A DNA stretch of 64,000 nucleotides from Vibrio sp. Isolate32. Lineage in GTDB: Bacteria > Pseudomonadota > Gammaproteobacteria > Enterobacterales > Vibrionaceae. The position numbers and the translations under genes were made by a program. The stretch is from positions 95,055 through 159,054 of the forward strand of contig NZ_JAKEUQ010000006.1 of the NCBI RefSeq assembly GCF_022397955.1. The letters are read 5' to 3'. The notes beneath the pieces are model-generated. The model was given only the letters and a program-made list of their open reading frames with translations, was not told where the DNA came from and did no database searches. This document shows, piece after piece, positions 48,377-57,773 of this stretch (its first letter is position 1; each line of letters starts with the position of its first letter).

Positions 48377-50533
48377 ATGAAGACCGAAAAAGGAAGTTTC
48401 AAGCTTTCCACCGTCGCATTAGCAGTTGCGGCAGTAACTACAGTATTCACAGCCCAAGCTCAAGATCTAACAACTGAAGAAAAAATGGTGGTGGTTTCTA
48501 GCCGCACGCCTAAAGCCATCAGTGATATCCCTGGTACCGTTTGGTATATCGATGCTGAACAAATTGAACAAGAGTATCGAGGTGGTAAATCACTAGGTGA
48601 GATTCTATCGGCGACCATCCCATCTTTAGATGTTAGCAGTGGTGCCCGCACTAACTACGGTCAAAACTTACGTGGTCGTAAAATGCTAGTAATGATTGAC
48701 GGCGTATCATTACAGTCGTCTCGTCCAATCAGTCGCCACCTAGATTCCATCGACCCATTCAACATCGACCGTATTGAAGTATTATCAGGCGCAACCTCGA
48801 TTTATGGTGCAGGCGCTTCGGGTGGTGTTATCAATATCATCACCAAAAAAGCGCAAGGTGAAGAGCTAGAATTCGAATCCTTTGTTGGCGGTTCATCTGG
48901 CTTCAACTCGAATGAAGATTTCGATTACAAAATCGGTCAGTCTATCTCTGGTGGCAACGAGACGGTTCAAGCTCGCTCTTCTGTGGTTTACACAGAGACA
49001 CAAGGCTTCTTCGATGCAAATGGTGACATTGTTACCCCTGATATTTCACAAGGTTCGCTGCAATTTAATAAGACGGTCGACTTCTTAACTACAGTGGGTG
49101 TCAACATCACTGAGACTCAGAAGCTTAACTTCCTTGCTCAATACTACGATAGCCAACAAGATTCACCTTACGGCCTATACATTGTCGGCAGTGACTTTGT
49201 TGATGTAAGAAAAGGATTTGATTCAGACCGCGAACATGGCACAGAGCGCATCATGTTGAGTGCTTCCTATATTGATGAGCAGTTCCTTGGTCATCAGCTG
49301 ATCGCAGAAGCGTCTTATCGAAAAGAAGATCAAACTTATACACCTTATTACCAATCTTCTGGTCAGCAAATTACCGACGTTATCTCACTTAAAACAGCAT
49401 TAGCGAAAAGCTTTAACAAGTTCAATCTTGTTTACGGTATTGATGCTTATCAAGACAAACTGGATAGTAACCAAGCTCTGTATGATCCAACGATTGCCAA
49501 TGATTCTGGTAATTTGATCAACAAAACGTATGCTAAAACAGGTCGCTACCCTGGTGTAAAAGTGAGCTCAATTGCTGGCTTTATCCAAACGGATTATGCG
49601 ATAACCAATGATTGGACTGTCGAAGGTGGTTTCCGCTACCAATATATGTCTAACGAGATTGATGATTTTGTCGGTTACAGCCAACAAAAGAAAATTGCCT
49701 CTGGCACTGGCACGTCTGCCGATGCGGTACCAGGCGGTGAAACAAGCTACACCGTTGGTCTATTTAACTTGGGTACGATTTACCACCTAAACAACGAGTC
49801 TCAAGTATGGGCAAACTTCTCTCAAGGCTTTGACCTTGCTGACCCTGCAAAATACTACGGACAAGGTGACTACACACTGGTTGGCGATCATTGGCAACTG
49901 AACGACAGCATCAATGTGAATGATTCAAAGATGTCTGGTATTAAAACCAACAGCTTCGAGCTAGGTTACCGCTTAGAAACCGGCGAGCTAAACCTACAAA
50001 CGGCGGCGTACTACTCGCAATCCGACAAGTCTGTGAGTTACAACAAGAACACATTACTTATCGAAGAAATTGATGATAAGAAGCGTGTTTACGGCCTAGA
50101 AGCGATGGCCTCTTACTGGGTACACGATAACATTCAGCTTGGCGCATCTGGCCACTATGTGATTTCTGAAGTAAAAGGTGACGACGGTTGGGAAGACTTT
50201 ACCGCGGGTGAAGCAAGTACATCGAAAGCGAACGCATGGGCTGGTTGGTACGACACAGATCTATCTGTAAAACTACAAAGCCAAACTATGTTCGATTACG
50301 AAGATGCGGATCAAAACAAGCTAGATGGTTACACCGTGTTTGATTTAGTCGGTACCTATCAGCTTCCTGTTGGTAGCCTTGGCTTCGGTATTCAAAACTT
50401 ATTGAACGAAGACTACACAACCATTTGGGGACAGCGTGCTCAAATTGTGTACTCAGCACACTACGCTCCAGCTGCATACGGCTACAAAGGCCGTGGACGT
50501 ACTTACACTCTGAACTATCAGGTTAAGTTCTAA
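48377..50533 (+). CDS. iutA: TonB-dependent ferric aerobactin receptor IutA
   Basis: About 718 residues with signal peptide (to about residue 28, ending TAQAQ) and a TonB box-like EEKMVVVSSR. The plug domain (about 45-160) has LDVSSGARTNYGQNLRGRKMLV and LDSIDPFNIDRIEVLSGATS, almost the same as E. coli IutA. A 22-strand barrel ends with the terminal aromatic in LNYQVKF. Motifs such as AVPGGETSY and NLLNEDYTTIWGQRAQIVYS also align with IutA, so ferric aerobactin is the likely ligand. No iucABCD genes are in the window. Start ATG at 48377, since the longer reading would precede the signal peptide. Confidence 0.93.
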   Translation: MKTEKGSFKLSTVALAVAAVTTVFTAQAQDLTTEEKMVVVSSRTPKAISDIPGTVWYIDAEQIEQEYRGGKSLGEILSATIPSLDVSSGARTNYGQNLRGRKMLVMIDGVSLQSSRPISRHLDSIDPFNIDRIEVLSGATSIYGAGASGGVINIITKKAQGEELEFESFVGGSSGFNSNEDFDYKIGQSISGGNETVQARSSVVYTETQGFFDANGDIVTPDISQGSLQFNKTVDFLTTVGVNITETQKLNFLAQYYDSQQDSPYGLYIVGSDFVDVRKGFDSDREHGTERIMLSASYIDEQFLGHQLIAEASYRKEDQTYTPYYQSSGQQITDVISLKTALAKSFNKFNLVYGIDAYQDKLDSNQALYDPTIANDSGNLINKTYAKTGRYPGVKVSSIAGFIQTDYAITNDWTVEGGFRYQYMSNEIDDFVGYSQQKKIASGTGTSADAVPGGETSYTVGLFNLGTIYHLNNESQVWANFSQGFDLADPAKYYGQGDYTLVGDHWQLNDSINVNDSKMSGIKTNSFELGYRLETGELNLQTAAYYSQSDKSVSYNKNTLLIEEIDDKKRVYGLEAMASYWVHDNIQLGASGHYVISEVKGDDGWEDFTAGEASTSKANAWAGWYDTDLSVKLQSQTMFDYEDADQNKLDGYTVFDLVGTYQLPVGSLGFGIQNLLNEDYTTIWGQRAQIVYSAHYAPAAYGYKGRGRTYTLNYQVKF

Positions 50534-50548
50534 AGTTTGTTAATAATT

Positions 50549-50577
50549 AAAGGGTTGGCATTTAGTACCAACCCTTT
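50549..50577. terminator. Bidirectional terminator after iutA
   Basis: Stem AAAGGGTTGG / CCAACCCTTT flanked by A-rich and T-rich sides, between convergent genes. Confidence 0.85.
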
Positions 50578-50607
50578 TATTTGGAGTCCAGAGCATCAAC
50601 GTTTAGG

Positions 50608-51102
50608 CTATGCTTCCACTTTTTTACCATCTACCTTTCTACCACTCTCTTCCTGCTTATCATCCAAAACAAAGTAAATCTTCGACACAAGCACTTCAGC
50701 AATTAGAATCGTAAATACCACAGCAAAGAAAGCAACAATACCGTTCCAAGGGCCAGTAAAGCTCACCTTGTCACCGAACAATAAGTTAATCGCTTCTAGC
50801 ATGACAAACTTCGAACCCACCAAAATAATGTAAGTGGTAATTGCTCGGTAAACCTTAGGAGCCATACCCGGCTTGCTTTTAAAGTGCTCAGCAATCTTAT
50901 GTTCTAGGCCAATAGAAAGTTTCAATAGTAGCTGAAGCAACAACGCCGCTATCAAAGAGATAGTGAAAGACTCGATATTCACAAAGTCCCAGTACTCATC
51001 AAAGAAGTTAAGAACCACTAGGTCCACTAGCACTGCTAACGTGTAACCAACAAATAAACGTTGTGGTGTATTGAATCCGTAAACTTTGTCTGAATTAGTC
51101 AT
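50608..51102 (-). CDS. Small integral membrane protein, unknown function
   Basis: 164 residues with about four membrane segments (about 13-30, 38-60, 85-108 and 120-145) and a charged C-terminal tail (DDKQEESGRKVDGKKVEA). I recognise no family with confidence. ATG at 51102 (MTNSDKVYGF) is preceded by AGAGAGA; the longer reading from 51207 lacks a sensible start. Convergent with iutA, divergent from the amidohydrolase. Confidence 0.75.
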   Translation of the reverse strand: MTNSDKVYGFNTPQRLFVGYTLAVLVDLVVLNFFDEYWDFVNIESFTISLIAALLLQLLLKLSIGLEHKIAEHFKSKPGMAPKVYRAITTYIILVGSKFVMLEAINLLFGDKVSFTGPWNGIVAFFAVVFTILIAEVLVSKIYFVLDDKQEESGRKVDGKKVEA

Positions 51103-51404
51103 GTTGTCTCTCTTTAATTTGATAAGTAGCCTCGATTTGAAATACATCTTAGCGTTCGAATCAGAACAAAACTTACCATTTGGTGACACCATCCCCTTTC
51201 CATTCAAAATTGTTAATCTTTATTGATTGATCATTTTCTGTACCAATAATTCTCTTCCCTCTATACGGCAATACTCAATAATATAGAAAAGTGCCAAAAG
51301 ATAAGTCTCGTCACTGCTTGTCATCAAATGGCCATTTTTCATAGGCGTCACCTCATAAGATGGCTCCATCAGCGACAAACACTCATTTGAAAAAGGTGCA
51401 GACT
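51103..51404. other. Divergent promoter region, nothing recognised
   Basis: About 300 AT-rich bases between the membrane protein and the amidohydrolase; no palindrome or known operator stands out. Confidence 0.4.
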
Positions 51405-52667
51405 ATGAAAAAGCTAATCACTAACGCGAACGTATTTAACGGTGTTGATAACAACCTAATCGAGAACGTATCTATTCTTATCGAAGACAACTTGATCACT
51501 CAAATTGGTGAGGTTGACGCTACGTTAGCCGATGAAATCATTGATGCTCAAGGTGGCACGGTAATGCCTGGCTTGATTGACGCCCACGTTCATATCACGC
51601 TATCTGCACCTTTCAATGTGATTGATACTATGACACGTGAAGAAGTCGCAATTCGCTCTGCCAAGATTTCAGAAGAGATGCTGATGCGCGGTTTTACCAC
51701 TATTCGTGATGTCGCAGGTAACACGCTTGGCCTTAAAAACAGTATCGACAACGGCTACGCGACTGGCCCACGTATTCTTCCTTCAATGGCGGCGATTTCA
51801 CAGACCAGCGGTCACTCAGATTATCGCCAAAACCAAGCACAAGAGCGTTTGGCTAATGGGCACGAAGACTCGCCAATGATGAAGCTAGGCGCGATGCGAG
51901 TGGCCGATGGCCGTTCAGAAGTATTGAAAGCCGTACGTGAACAACTATTTATGGGCGCATCACAAATCAAGATCATGGCAGGTGGCGGTGCATCATCGAC
52001 CTTCGACCCGCTAGACACATTGCAGTTTACTTCTGACGAGATGGAAGCTGCAGTACAAGCCGCTTCAGACTATGGTACTTATGTTGCCGCGCACATCCAC
52101 ACTTCCGATGCGATGCGTCGAGCAGCTGAAGCGGGCGTCATGTCTTTCGAACACGCTACTATCATGGATGACGAGATCGCCGAGATCATCAAAGAGAAAG
52201 GTATTTGGGTGATCCCGTCTTACTTTACCTCTTCATTGATTGCAAAGCGTAAGATCCCACTGCCAAACGAAGAGACATATCGCAAAACAGAGCGTGTGGG
52301 TAAAGCCATGTTCAAGTCGGCAGAACTGATTAAGAAATACGACATCCAAAACATCGCGTTTGGTACCGACTGTGTGGGCGAAACCAATGTGCATGCGACC
52401 CAGCTGAATGAGCTTGGTGCGATTGAGCAAGTATTCGATACCATCACTGCACTTCGCATGGCGACGTCAAACTGTGGACGACTATTCGAAATGTCGACAT
52501 ACCAACACCCGTACCAAGAAGGCAAACTTGGTCAAGTGGTTGAAGGCGCTTATGCCGACCTACTGATCATCGATGGTAACCCACTAGAAGGTGTGGCATG
52601 TGTTGCCAATACAGAGACACAAAAACTGATCATGAAAGACGGTAAGGTGTACAAAAACACGCTTTAG
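51405..52667 (+). CDS. Cytoplasmic metal-dependent amidohydrolase, prolidase/imidazolonepropionase-like
   Basis: 420 residues of the amidohydrolase superfamily without signal peptide. Metal ligands are visible: H61-V-H63 in PGLIDAHVH, K189 in QIKIMAGGG (the carboxylated lysine position), H230 and H232 in AAHIHTS, H250 in SFEHA, and the Asp in AFGTDCVG. This pattern suits the Zn-dependent Xaa-Pro/Xaa-Arg dipeptidase-like branch; the substrate is unknown. ATG at 51405 has AAAAGG upstream. Single gene with its own terminator. Confidence 0.85.
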   Translation: MKKLITNANVFNGVDNNLIENVSILIEDNLITQIGEVDATLADEIIDAQGGTVMPGLIDAHVHITLSAPFNVIDTMTREEVAIRSAKISEEMLMRGFTTIRDVAGNTLGLKNSIDNGYATGPRILPSMAAISQTSGHSDYRQNQAQERLANGHEDSPMMKLGAMRVADGRSEVLKAVREQLFMGASQIKIMAGGGASSTFDPLDTLQFTSDEMEAAVQAASDYGTYVAAHIHTSDAMRRAAEAGVMSFEHATIMDDEIAEIIKEKGIWVIPSYFTSSLIAKRKIPLPNEETYRKTERVGKAMFKSAELIKKYDIQNIAFGTDCVGETNVHATQLNELGAIEQVFDTITALRMATSNCGRLFEMSTYQHPYQEGKLGQVVEGAYADLLIIDGNPLEGVACVANTETQKLIMKDGKVYKNTL

Positions 52668-52709
52668 TATTCAATATTCACTCACTGAGTAACTAAAACT
52701 CAAAGTCAG

Positions 52710-52746
52710 GCAAGCGAACTTTTTAGTCGCTTGCTTCCCTTTTTGT
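52710..52746 (+). terminator. Terminator after the amidohydrolase gene
   Basis: Stem GCAAGCGA / TCGCTTGC with a nine-base loop, followed by TTCCCTTTTTG. Confidence 0.78.
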
Positions 52747-52851
52747 TAAGCGTTGTTTTATTGCTGGAGCAGATCATTGCTACTACTAAACACAGGTTAT
52801 TGATTTATTGATGAGTTGGGTTGTCGTAGTAGCCCACAGTAACCAGTGAAG

Positions 52852-53733
52852 TCATTGCAAAATGTGGTCAATAAAAGTTCTCACCTTATGAGACACTATA
52901 ACCGAACTAGGATAAACAACGTACAATTCAGTAGACCACGTGTAGTTTGTCAACAAATTTTCCAGTTGTTTTTGCTCAATGTAATCATTAACAAGAAAAT
53001 CTAGTGCGCATGCAACGCCCACCCCATTCTTTGCCATCTCGACGAGCATAGCTTCAGAGTCAGATCGAATCGCTGAATTGAGATCAACAAATTCGTATGT
53101 TTCATCTGAAAAATTAAAGCGCCATTTGTCCTTAGTCAGGCAACTTCGATAGTTCATACATTGATGCTGTTTTAAGTCAGACGGAACGCTTGGCTTACCA
53201 TTTTTATCTAGATAATTCTTGGATGCGACAACTCTAGTACCTATGTCTTTTATCTTTCTACATCGAAAGCTGCTATCAGGCATGTCACCGATATGAAAGG
53301 CTAAATCGATGCCGTCAGCGACTAAATTATCTAGTGTATATCCATAAAGAAACTCGAGCTCTACTTTCGGGTAAACTTGTGCAAACGAACTGATTTTTTT
53401 CATTAAGCTTAAGTCATTCTCAAGAACAATGGGGATCCGCACTTTAAAAGAACCACTCAATGTGTCATTTCGTTGGTCGATCACGTCATGGGCGTTTTTG
53501 ATGTCGTCTAGAACCTTTGAGTAACGTTCATAGAGATACTGTCCATGTTCAGTTAATGAAAGCGTTCGAGTGGTGCGCTGAATCAGTGTACATTGCAACT
53601 CATTCTCTAATTGGCGTATTTGCTTGCTAATAACTGACTTAGATAACATCAACTCATCGGCTGCCTGAGAAAAAGAATTGTTCTTAACTACGGTGTAAAA
53701 GGTAGTAACCAAGTTTAGATTCAGGTTTTTCAT
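52852..53733 (-). CDS. LysR-family transcriptional regulator
   Basis: 293 residues; N-terminal LysR helix-turn-helix (about 5-64: TFYTVVKNNSFSQAADELMLSKSVISKQIRQLENEL) and substrate-binding domain. Divergent from the SAH-hydrolase-like gene with 181 bases between starts, the usual arrangement for local control by LysR regulators, so it probably governs that gene and the nucleoside transporter (inference). Confidence 0.9.
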   Translation of the reverse strand: MKNLNLNLVTTFYTVVKNNSFSQAADELMLSKSVISKQIRQLENELQCTLIQRTTRTLSLTEHGQYLYERYSKVLDDIKNAHDVIDQRNDTLSGSFKVRIPIVLENDLSLMKKISSFAQVYPKVELEFLYGYTLDNLVADGIDLAFHIGDMPDSSFRCRKIKDIGTRVVASKNYLDKNGKPSVPSDLKQHQCMNYRSCLTKDKWRFNFSDETYEFVDLNSAIRSDSEAMLVEMAKNGVGVACALDFLVNDYIEQKQLENLLTNYTWSTELYVVYPSSVIVSHKVRTFIDHILQ

Positions 53734-53914
53734 CAGAGAGCCTCAAATAGCAAATCTATTCTAACGTACGACTACTAAAAACTTCAGAAGTTCCTTCTAT
53801 ACACCTCACGTTATAGTTTCCTTAGAAGAACAATCTTTCCACGTAGCTTTGTTTTTCAAAAACTCCATTTCGCGCATTCTGTGTCTATCCCTATTTCCCC
53901 AAAAGGATACTGAA

Positions 53915-55123
53915 ATGACGAACATCATCCATCACGTAGCAGATTTGAGTCTTGCACCTAGCGGTACTAAACGAATCGCTTGGGCGCGTGAACACATGCC
54001 GATTATGCGAAGTCTTATCGAGCGCCTAGAAAAAGAACAACCATTCAAGCATTTGACTATCGGCATCTGTCTACATGTAGAAGCGAAAACAGGCGTATGG
54101 ATGGAAGCCCTAACAAAAGGCGGGGCAAAAGTTGTACTGACAGGTTCACCAGGCTCGACCCAAGATGAAACCGCAGCAGCGCTCGTAAAAGACTACGGTG
54201 TTCATGTATTTTCTCATCGTAATGAATCATTTGGAGACCACATTCGTTACTGTGAAAATGTTCTCAGCTTTAACCCAGACATAATTGCTGATAATGGTGC
54301 AGACTTACACGAGCTTGTGTTTACACACCCTGAATTTGAGCATCTGCAAGGCACGCTGTTAGGTGCAACAGAAGAAACAACCACTGGGGCAAACCGTCTC
54401 CGTGAAGACTTCAAATCTGATAAGTGGTCAACATTAATCATCAATGACACCATGTCTAAGCGTGTCATTGAAAATCGCTTTGGGGTGGGGTCTTCTGTTG
54501 TTGACGGCATTATGCGAGCCACAAACGTAATGCTACATGGAAAGAAAGTAATTGTTATCGGCTATGGTTACTGTGGTTCTGGTACTGCACAACGTTTGCG
54601 TGGTATGGGCGCTCATGTAACCGTGGTTGAGAGCAATTCTCTTACTAAGCTTGAAGCGCATATGGAAGGTTTCTACACCTCAACGCTCGAAAAAGCGCTA
54701 TCGGATGCAGACATAGTTGTTACGATCACAGGTCGCGACGATGTTCTACGCAAAGAACATTTCAAACTCATGCGTGATAAAACCATTCTCGTAAACGCAG
54801 GTCACTTTCAACGAGAAATTAACCTACCTCAACTCAATGAGATGAGCGAGAGTGTTTATCGTATACGTCCCCACGTTACCGCTTATCAAATCGCAGGTGA
54901 AGACAAAGTGTTGTTCGTCTTATCTGATGCTAACTTGGTAAATCTGTCTGCAGGAGATGGAAATCCAATTGAAATTATGGACTTAGGTCTTGCATTGCAA
55001 ACTTTAAGCCTTGAGCGTATAGCACTGAATGCTAAATCACTCACTAAGATACCTCAACCAGTGCCATACGACATTGAGATGATGGTGGCTGAACTAGCCT
55101 GTAAACACTGGATCAATCACTAA
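53915..55123 (+). CDS. S-adenosylhomocysteine-hydrolase-like protein with altered active site
   Basis: 402 residues of the SAH hydrolase superfamily, nearest in layout to the compact archaeal/Thermotoga type. Seen: LHVEAKTGVW (H54, matching human H55), TEETTTGANRL (E154 = human E156), INDTMSKRVIEN (N177, K182 = K186, N187 = N191) and the NAD motif GYGYCGSG (216-223). Differences: N127 stands where human D131 is, and E186 where D190 is; the C-terminal Lys/Tyr tail that closes over NAD is absent (protein ends at KHWINH). It may act on another nucleoside thioether or be a regulator. ATG at 53915 follows AAGGA. Followed by a nucleoside transporter. Confidence 0.82.
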   Translation: MTNIIHHVADLSLAPSGTKRIAWAREHMPIMRSLIERLEKEQPFKHLTIGICLHVEAKTGVWMEALTKGGAKVVLTGSPGSTQDETAAALVKDYGVHVFSHRNESFGDHIRYCENVLSFNPDIIADNGADLHELVFTHPEFEHLQGTLLGATEETTTGANRLREDFKSDKWSTLIINDTMSKRVIENRFGVGSSVVDGIMRATNVMLHGKKVIVIGYGYCGSGTAQRLRGMGAHVTVVESNSLTKLEAHMEGFYTSTLEKALSDADIVVTITGRDDVLRKEHFKLMRDKTILVNAGHFQREINLPQLNEMSESVYRIRPHVTAYQIAGEDKVLFVLSDANLVNLSAGDGNPIEIMDLGLALQTLSLERIALNAKSLTKIPQPVPYDIEMMVAELACKHWINH

Positions 55124-55186
55124 TCTCTACTTGACGGTGGACTATTTGGGTTTGCCGTTTTTATTTGAAAGAACAAGGAGATTTCT

Positions 55187-56452
55187 ATGCAACCCCTCTT
55201 TAGTCTACTTGGCATGATAGCGCTGCTTGGTATCGCTTATGCCTTTTCTTTGAACCGTAAATCCATAAACGTAAGAACGGTTCTAGGTGCATTTGTTATT
55301 CAATTTTTGATCGGCGCATTCGTACTGTTTGTGCCTATTGGTAAAGATCTACTCCAGTATGTATCAAACGGAATCAATGCGGTTCTTGGTTATTCAGCTG
55401 ATGGCATTGGATTCTTATTTGGTGGCTTAGCAAGCGACAAAATGTTTGAACTATTTGGAGGCGGTGGTTTCGTCTTTGCCATTCGCGTATTGCCTGTAAT
55501 TGTATTCTTTTCTGCTCTAGTATCCGTTTTATACTATTTTGGCATCATGCAAATATTCATTCGTATTCTGGGTGGCGGCTTGCAAAAACTGTTGGGGACG
55601 AGTAAGTATGAATCGATGTCAGCAACTGCAAATATTTTTGTCGGTCAAACGGAAGCCCCTTTGGTTATCGCTCCATATATTAACAAGCTCAGCCGCTCTG
55701 AACTATTTGCTGTGATGTGTGGAGGCCTTGCATCTATCGCGGGCACGGTGCTTGGTGGATTTGCTGCCATGGGCGTGAACATAGAGTACTTAATCGCGGC
55801 ATCGTTTATGGCTGCACCTGGTGGTCTGTTGTTTGCGAAGATCTTATTACCAGAAACGAAGAAATCAGAAGAGTTGGAGGCAGAGCGTGAGAACGGTGAG
55901 GTAAGTCAACCAGTAAAAGCTCATAAACCAAGCAATGTGATTGATGCAGCCGCAGAGGGGGCATCAAATGGTGTTGCTCTAGCGATTAACGTTGGTGGGA
56001 TGCTTCTGGCCTTTATTGCCCTAATTGCTCTTTTAAATGGTCTACTAGGGTTAGCCGGTGGGGTTATTGGTATACCCGAACTATCATTAGAACTTATACT
56101 TGGCTACCTCTTTTCGCCTCTTGCTGTGATCATTGGTATTCCACTAGAAGAAGCGTTTAACGCCGCAACGTTTATTGGTCAAAAATTAGTACTTAATGAA
56201 TTTGTCGCCTATGTCAATTTTACTGAGTTCCTAGTAAATCATCCGTTATCTGAGCGTACTACAGCAATTATCACCTTTGCCTTGTGTGGTTTTGCTAACT
56301 TCTCAGCAGCTGCAATGTTGTTAGGCGGTCTAGGTAGCATGGCAAAAGAAAGGCGCTCTGAAATATCTAGCCTTTGTCTGTATGCCATTCTTGCAGGTAC
56401 GTTATCTAACTTAATGAGTGCCGCAATCGCTGGTCTGTTTTTGTCACTTTGA
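55187..56452 (+). CDS. Concentrative nucleoside transporter, NupC family
   Basis: 421-residue membrane protein of the CNT family, which imports nucleosides with Na+ or H+. Family motifs are [13 protein letters not shown] (about 152-164), [18 protein letters not shown] (about 324-341) and [19 protein letters not shown] (about 365-383). Excellent RBS AAGGAG. It follows the SAH-hydrolase-like gene by 63 bases, so both are probably one operon: import of a nucleoside or nucleoside thioether, then cleavage (inference). Confidence 0.92.
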   Translation: MQPLFSLLGMIALLGIAYAFSLNRKSINVRTVLGAFVIQFLIGAFVLFVPIGKDLLQYVSNGINAVLGYSADGIGFLFGGLASDKMFELFGGGGFVFAIRVLPVIVFFSALVSVLYYFGIMQIFIRILGGGLQKLLGTSKYESMSATANIFVGQTEAPLVIAPYINKLSRSELFAVMCGGLASIAGTVLGGFAAMGVNIEYLIAASFMAAPGGLLFAKILLPETKKSEELEAERENGEVSQPVKAHKPSNVIDAAAEGASNGVALAINVGGMLLAFIALIALLNGLLGLAGGVIGIPELSLELILGYLFSPLAVIIGIPLEEAFNAATFIGQKLVLNEFVAYVNFTEFLVNHPLSERTTAIITFALCGFANFSAAAMLLGGLGSMAKERRSEISSLCLYAILAGTLSNLMSAAIAGLFLSL

Positions 56453-56455
56453 ACT

Positions 56456-56503
56456 ATAGAGAAAGGCTTTAGAGGCTCAAGAAGCCTTTCTCTATCTTTT
56501 ATA
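56456..56503 (+). terminator. Terminator after nupC-like gene
   Basis: Stem AGAGAAAGGCTT / AAGCCTTTCTCT with a 12-base loop, then ATCTTTTATATTT. Confidence 0.85.
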
Positions 56504-56633
56504 TTTGTCGTGAGATTCGCTGTCATTCATTAATAGTAATACTCGATTTTGCTTAGCACGCTTTTGTCTAGAATCTATGGTACGCCGTATTTTGTAAGTG
56601 ATAAATTCAAAATAACAGAGTTGGTTTGCGCTA

Positions 56634-56801
56634 ATGTATTCAGAGTTTATAGGAGACATCATTAGCCTCAGCTCTTTGATGAGATCCGCGCCAGATTATA
56701 CTAAAAATCTTAAAAGCTCTTTAGTTGCTATTCTGGACGAAATCAAGCCTTCAATCTGGTGGTCTATTCGTTTTTTCATCTCTCGATATCATATGCAATG
56801 A
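56634..56801 (+). other. Possible 55-residue open frame in an otherwise empty stretch
   Basis: The 56504-56834 stretch has no gene I can defend. One frame from ATG 56634 reads MYSEFIGDIISLSSLMRS, then KNLKSSLVAILDEIKPSIWW, to a TGA at 56801. It has no clear RBS and may be chance or the stump of a larger gene. Confidence 0.2.
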
Positions 56802-56834
56802 CCGGCGAGATGAAATTGACAAATATGCTCCACA

Positions 56835-56866
56835 CAAAAAAAGGATTGGTATCTCTACCAATCCTC
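56835..56866 (-). terminator. Terminator after the VOC gene
   Basis: Perfect 10-base stem AGGATTGGTA / TACCAATCCT with loop TCTC; T7 on the minus strand. Confidence 0.9.
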
Positions 56867-56916
56867 TTCAGGGGGTGTTTCGGTTTTTCTACCTTATGAC
56901 AGGTAGATGGCATCTA

Positions 56917-57408
56917 TTACTCGTAATCAGTCGCGTACGTATCTTCGTATGAGTGAGAGTAGAATTCGAATAGGTTGCCAAACGGGTCTTCTAGGTAAAC
57001 CATTTGTGCTTGTTTTAGTTCGTCTTCTGGGTGGTAACGGTGAATATCCATACGTACTTTACCGCCAAACTCTTCAACGCGTTTAATAGCTGAATGAAAT
57101 TGCTCTTTTGGAAGCTGCAGACAGAAGTGGAAGATACCTAGACGAGAGAAATCTACTTCGTGACGCTCTTGGCGGTCAACCATTTCGAACAGCTCAACAC
57201 CGATACCATCAGATGTTACTAGGTGAGCGATGTTGAAACCTTTGAAGCCTTCGCCAAATACGGCGATACACATGCGGCCGATTGCTGATTCGCGCTCTTC
57301 CATCACTTTAGTGTTGTTCATTACAACTCTTAGACCTAGAGCCTTAGTGTAAAACTCTACTGCTTGGTCCATGTCGCCTACCATGATGCCTACGTGATTC
57401 ATTTTCAT
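56917..57408 (-). CDS. VOC-family (glyoxalase/dioxygenase-like) protein
   Basis: 163 residues with two beta-alpha-beta-beta-beta modules; it opens MKMNHVGIMVGDMDQAVEFYTKALGLRVV, and the closing YLEDPFGNLFEFYS has the usual metal-binding Glu. H5, H87-like (IFHFCLQ) and the late E suggest a metal site. The ATG at 57408 has GGAG at good spacing. It is divergent from ahpC, so it may belong to the peroxide or aldehyde stress response (inference). Confidence 0.85.
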   Translation of the reverse strand: MKMNHVGIMVGDMDQAVEFYTKALGLRVVMNNTKVMEERESAIGRMCIAVFGEGFKGFNIAHLVTSDGIGVELFEMVDRQERHEVDFSRLGIFHFCLQLPKEQFHSAIKRVEEFGGKVRMDIHRYHPEDELKQAQMVYLEDPFGNLFEFYSHSYEDTYATDYE

Positions 57409-57651
57409 AACTTTCTCCAATTCATTTTAATTCTGTACTTTTCGAAGCTCAGCTTCTGTACTTCGTTTCGATGGAGAGAGTATAGGGAGAGATTGCAATT
57501 AATTTAAATTATCATAATTTATATTAATGATAATTTTTTGTTATTTATGATTTAATCTCAAACTAAGCCTATAAGTGGGACTAAAGAAACCATACCCATA
57601 TAGCTTTAACCAACTTTGATAGCTTTTCTCGATGGTTCTTTCCTTTCGAAG
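57409..57651. other. AT-rich divergent region between VOC gene and ahpC
   Basis: Strongly AT-rich around 57495-57555, with overlapping palindromes such as AATTTAAATT, probably the VOC-gene promoter side. Additional half-site tetramers (ATAG 57619, CGAT 57630) continue the 11-base rhythm of the OxyR site further right. Confidence 0.4.
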
Positions 57652-57688
57652 ATAGGATTCGCCTATTGAATCTATAGAAATGTCCGAT
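57652..57688 (+). promoter_or_regulatory. OxyR binding site upstream of ahpC
   Basis: Four tetramers spaced at 11 bases, ATAG (57652), CTAT (57663), ATAG (57674) and CGAT (57685), fit the OxyR consensus of ATAG-N7-CTAT-N7-ATAG-N7-CTAT with one changed base. It ends about 85 bases before the ahpC ATG, just upstream of a plausible -10 (TATAT near 57715). Confidence 0.8.
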
Positions 57689-57773
57689 TTCACTTATTTT
57701 CGGTGCCAATGCAATATATATCCATCGACGCGGGATAGCGTTAAACACTACAAATTAGAAAGAGAGTCAAAAC

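Noticed and set aside
51405..52667. Amidohydrolase as a SAH/adenosine deaminase partner for the SAH-hydrolase-like protein
   Set aside because: Its motifs (KIMAGGG with carboxylated-lysine position) suit the prolidase-like branch rather than the deaminase branch, and a terminator and the LysR gene separate it from that unit.
56725..56952. Plus-strand frame of 75 codons between nupC-like and VOC genes
   Set aside because: It runs across a strong terminator and into the VOC gene on the opposite strand; no RBS.
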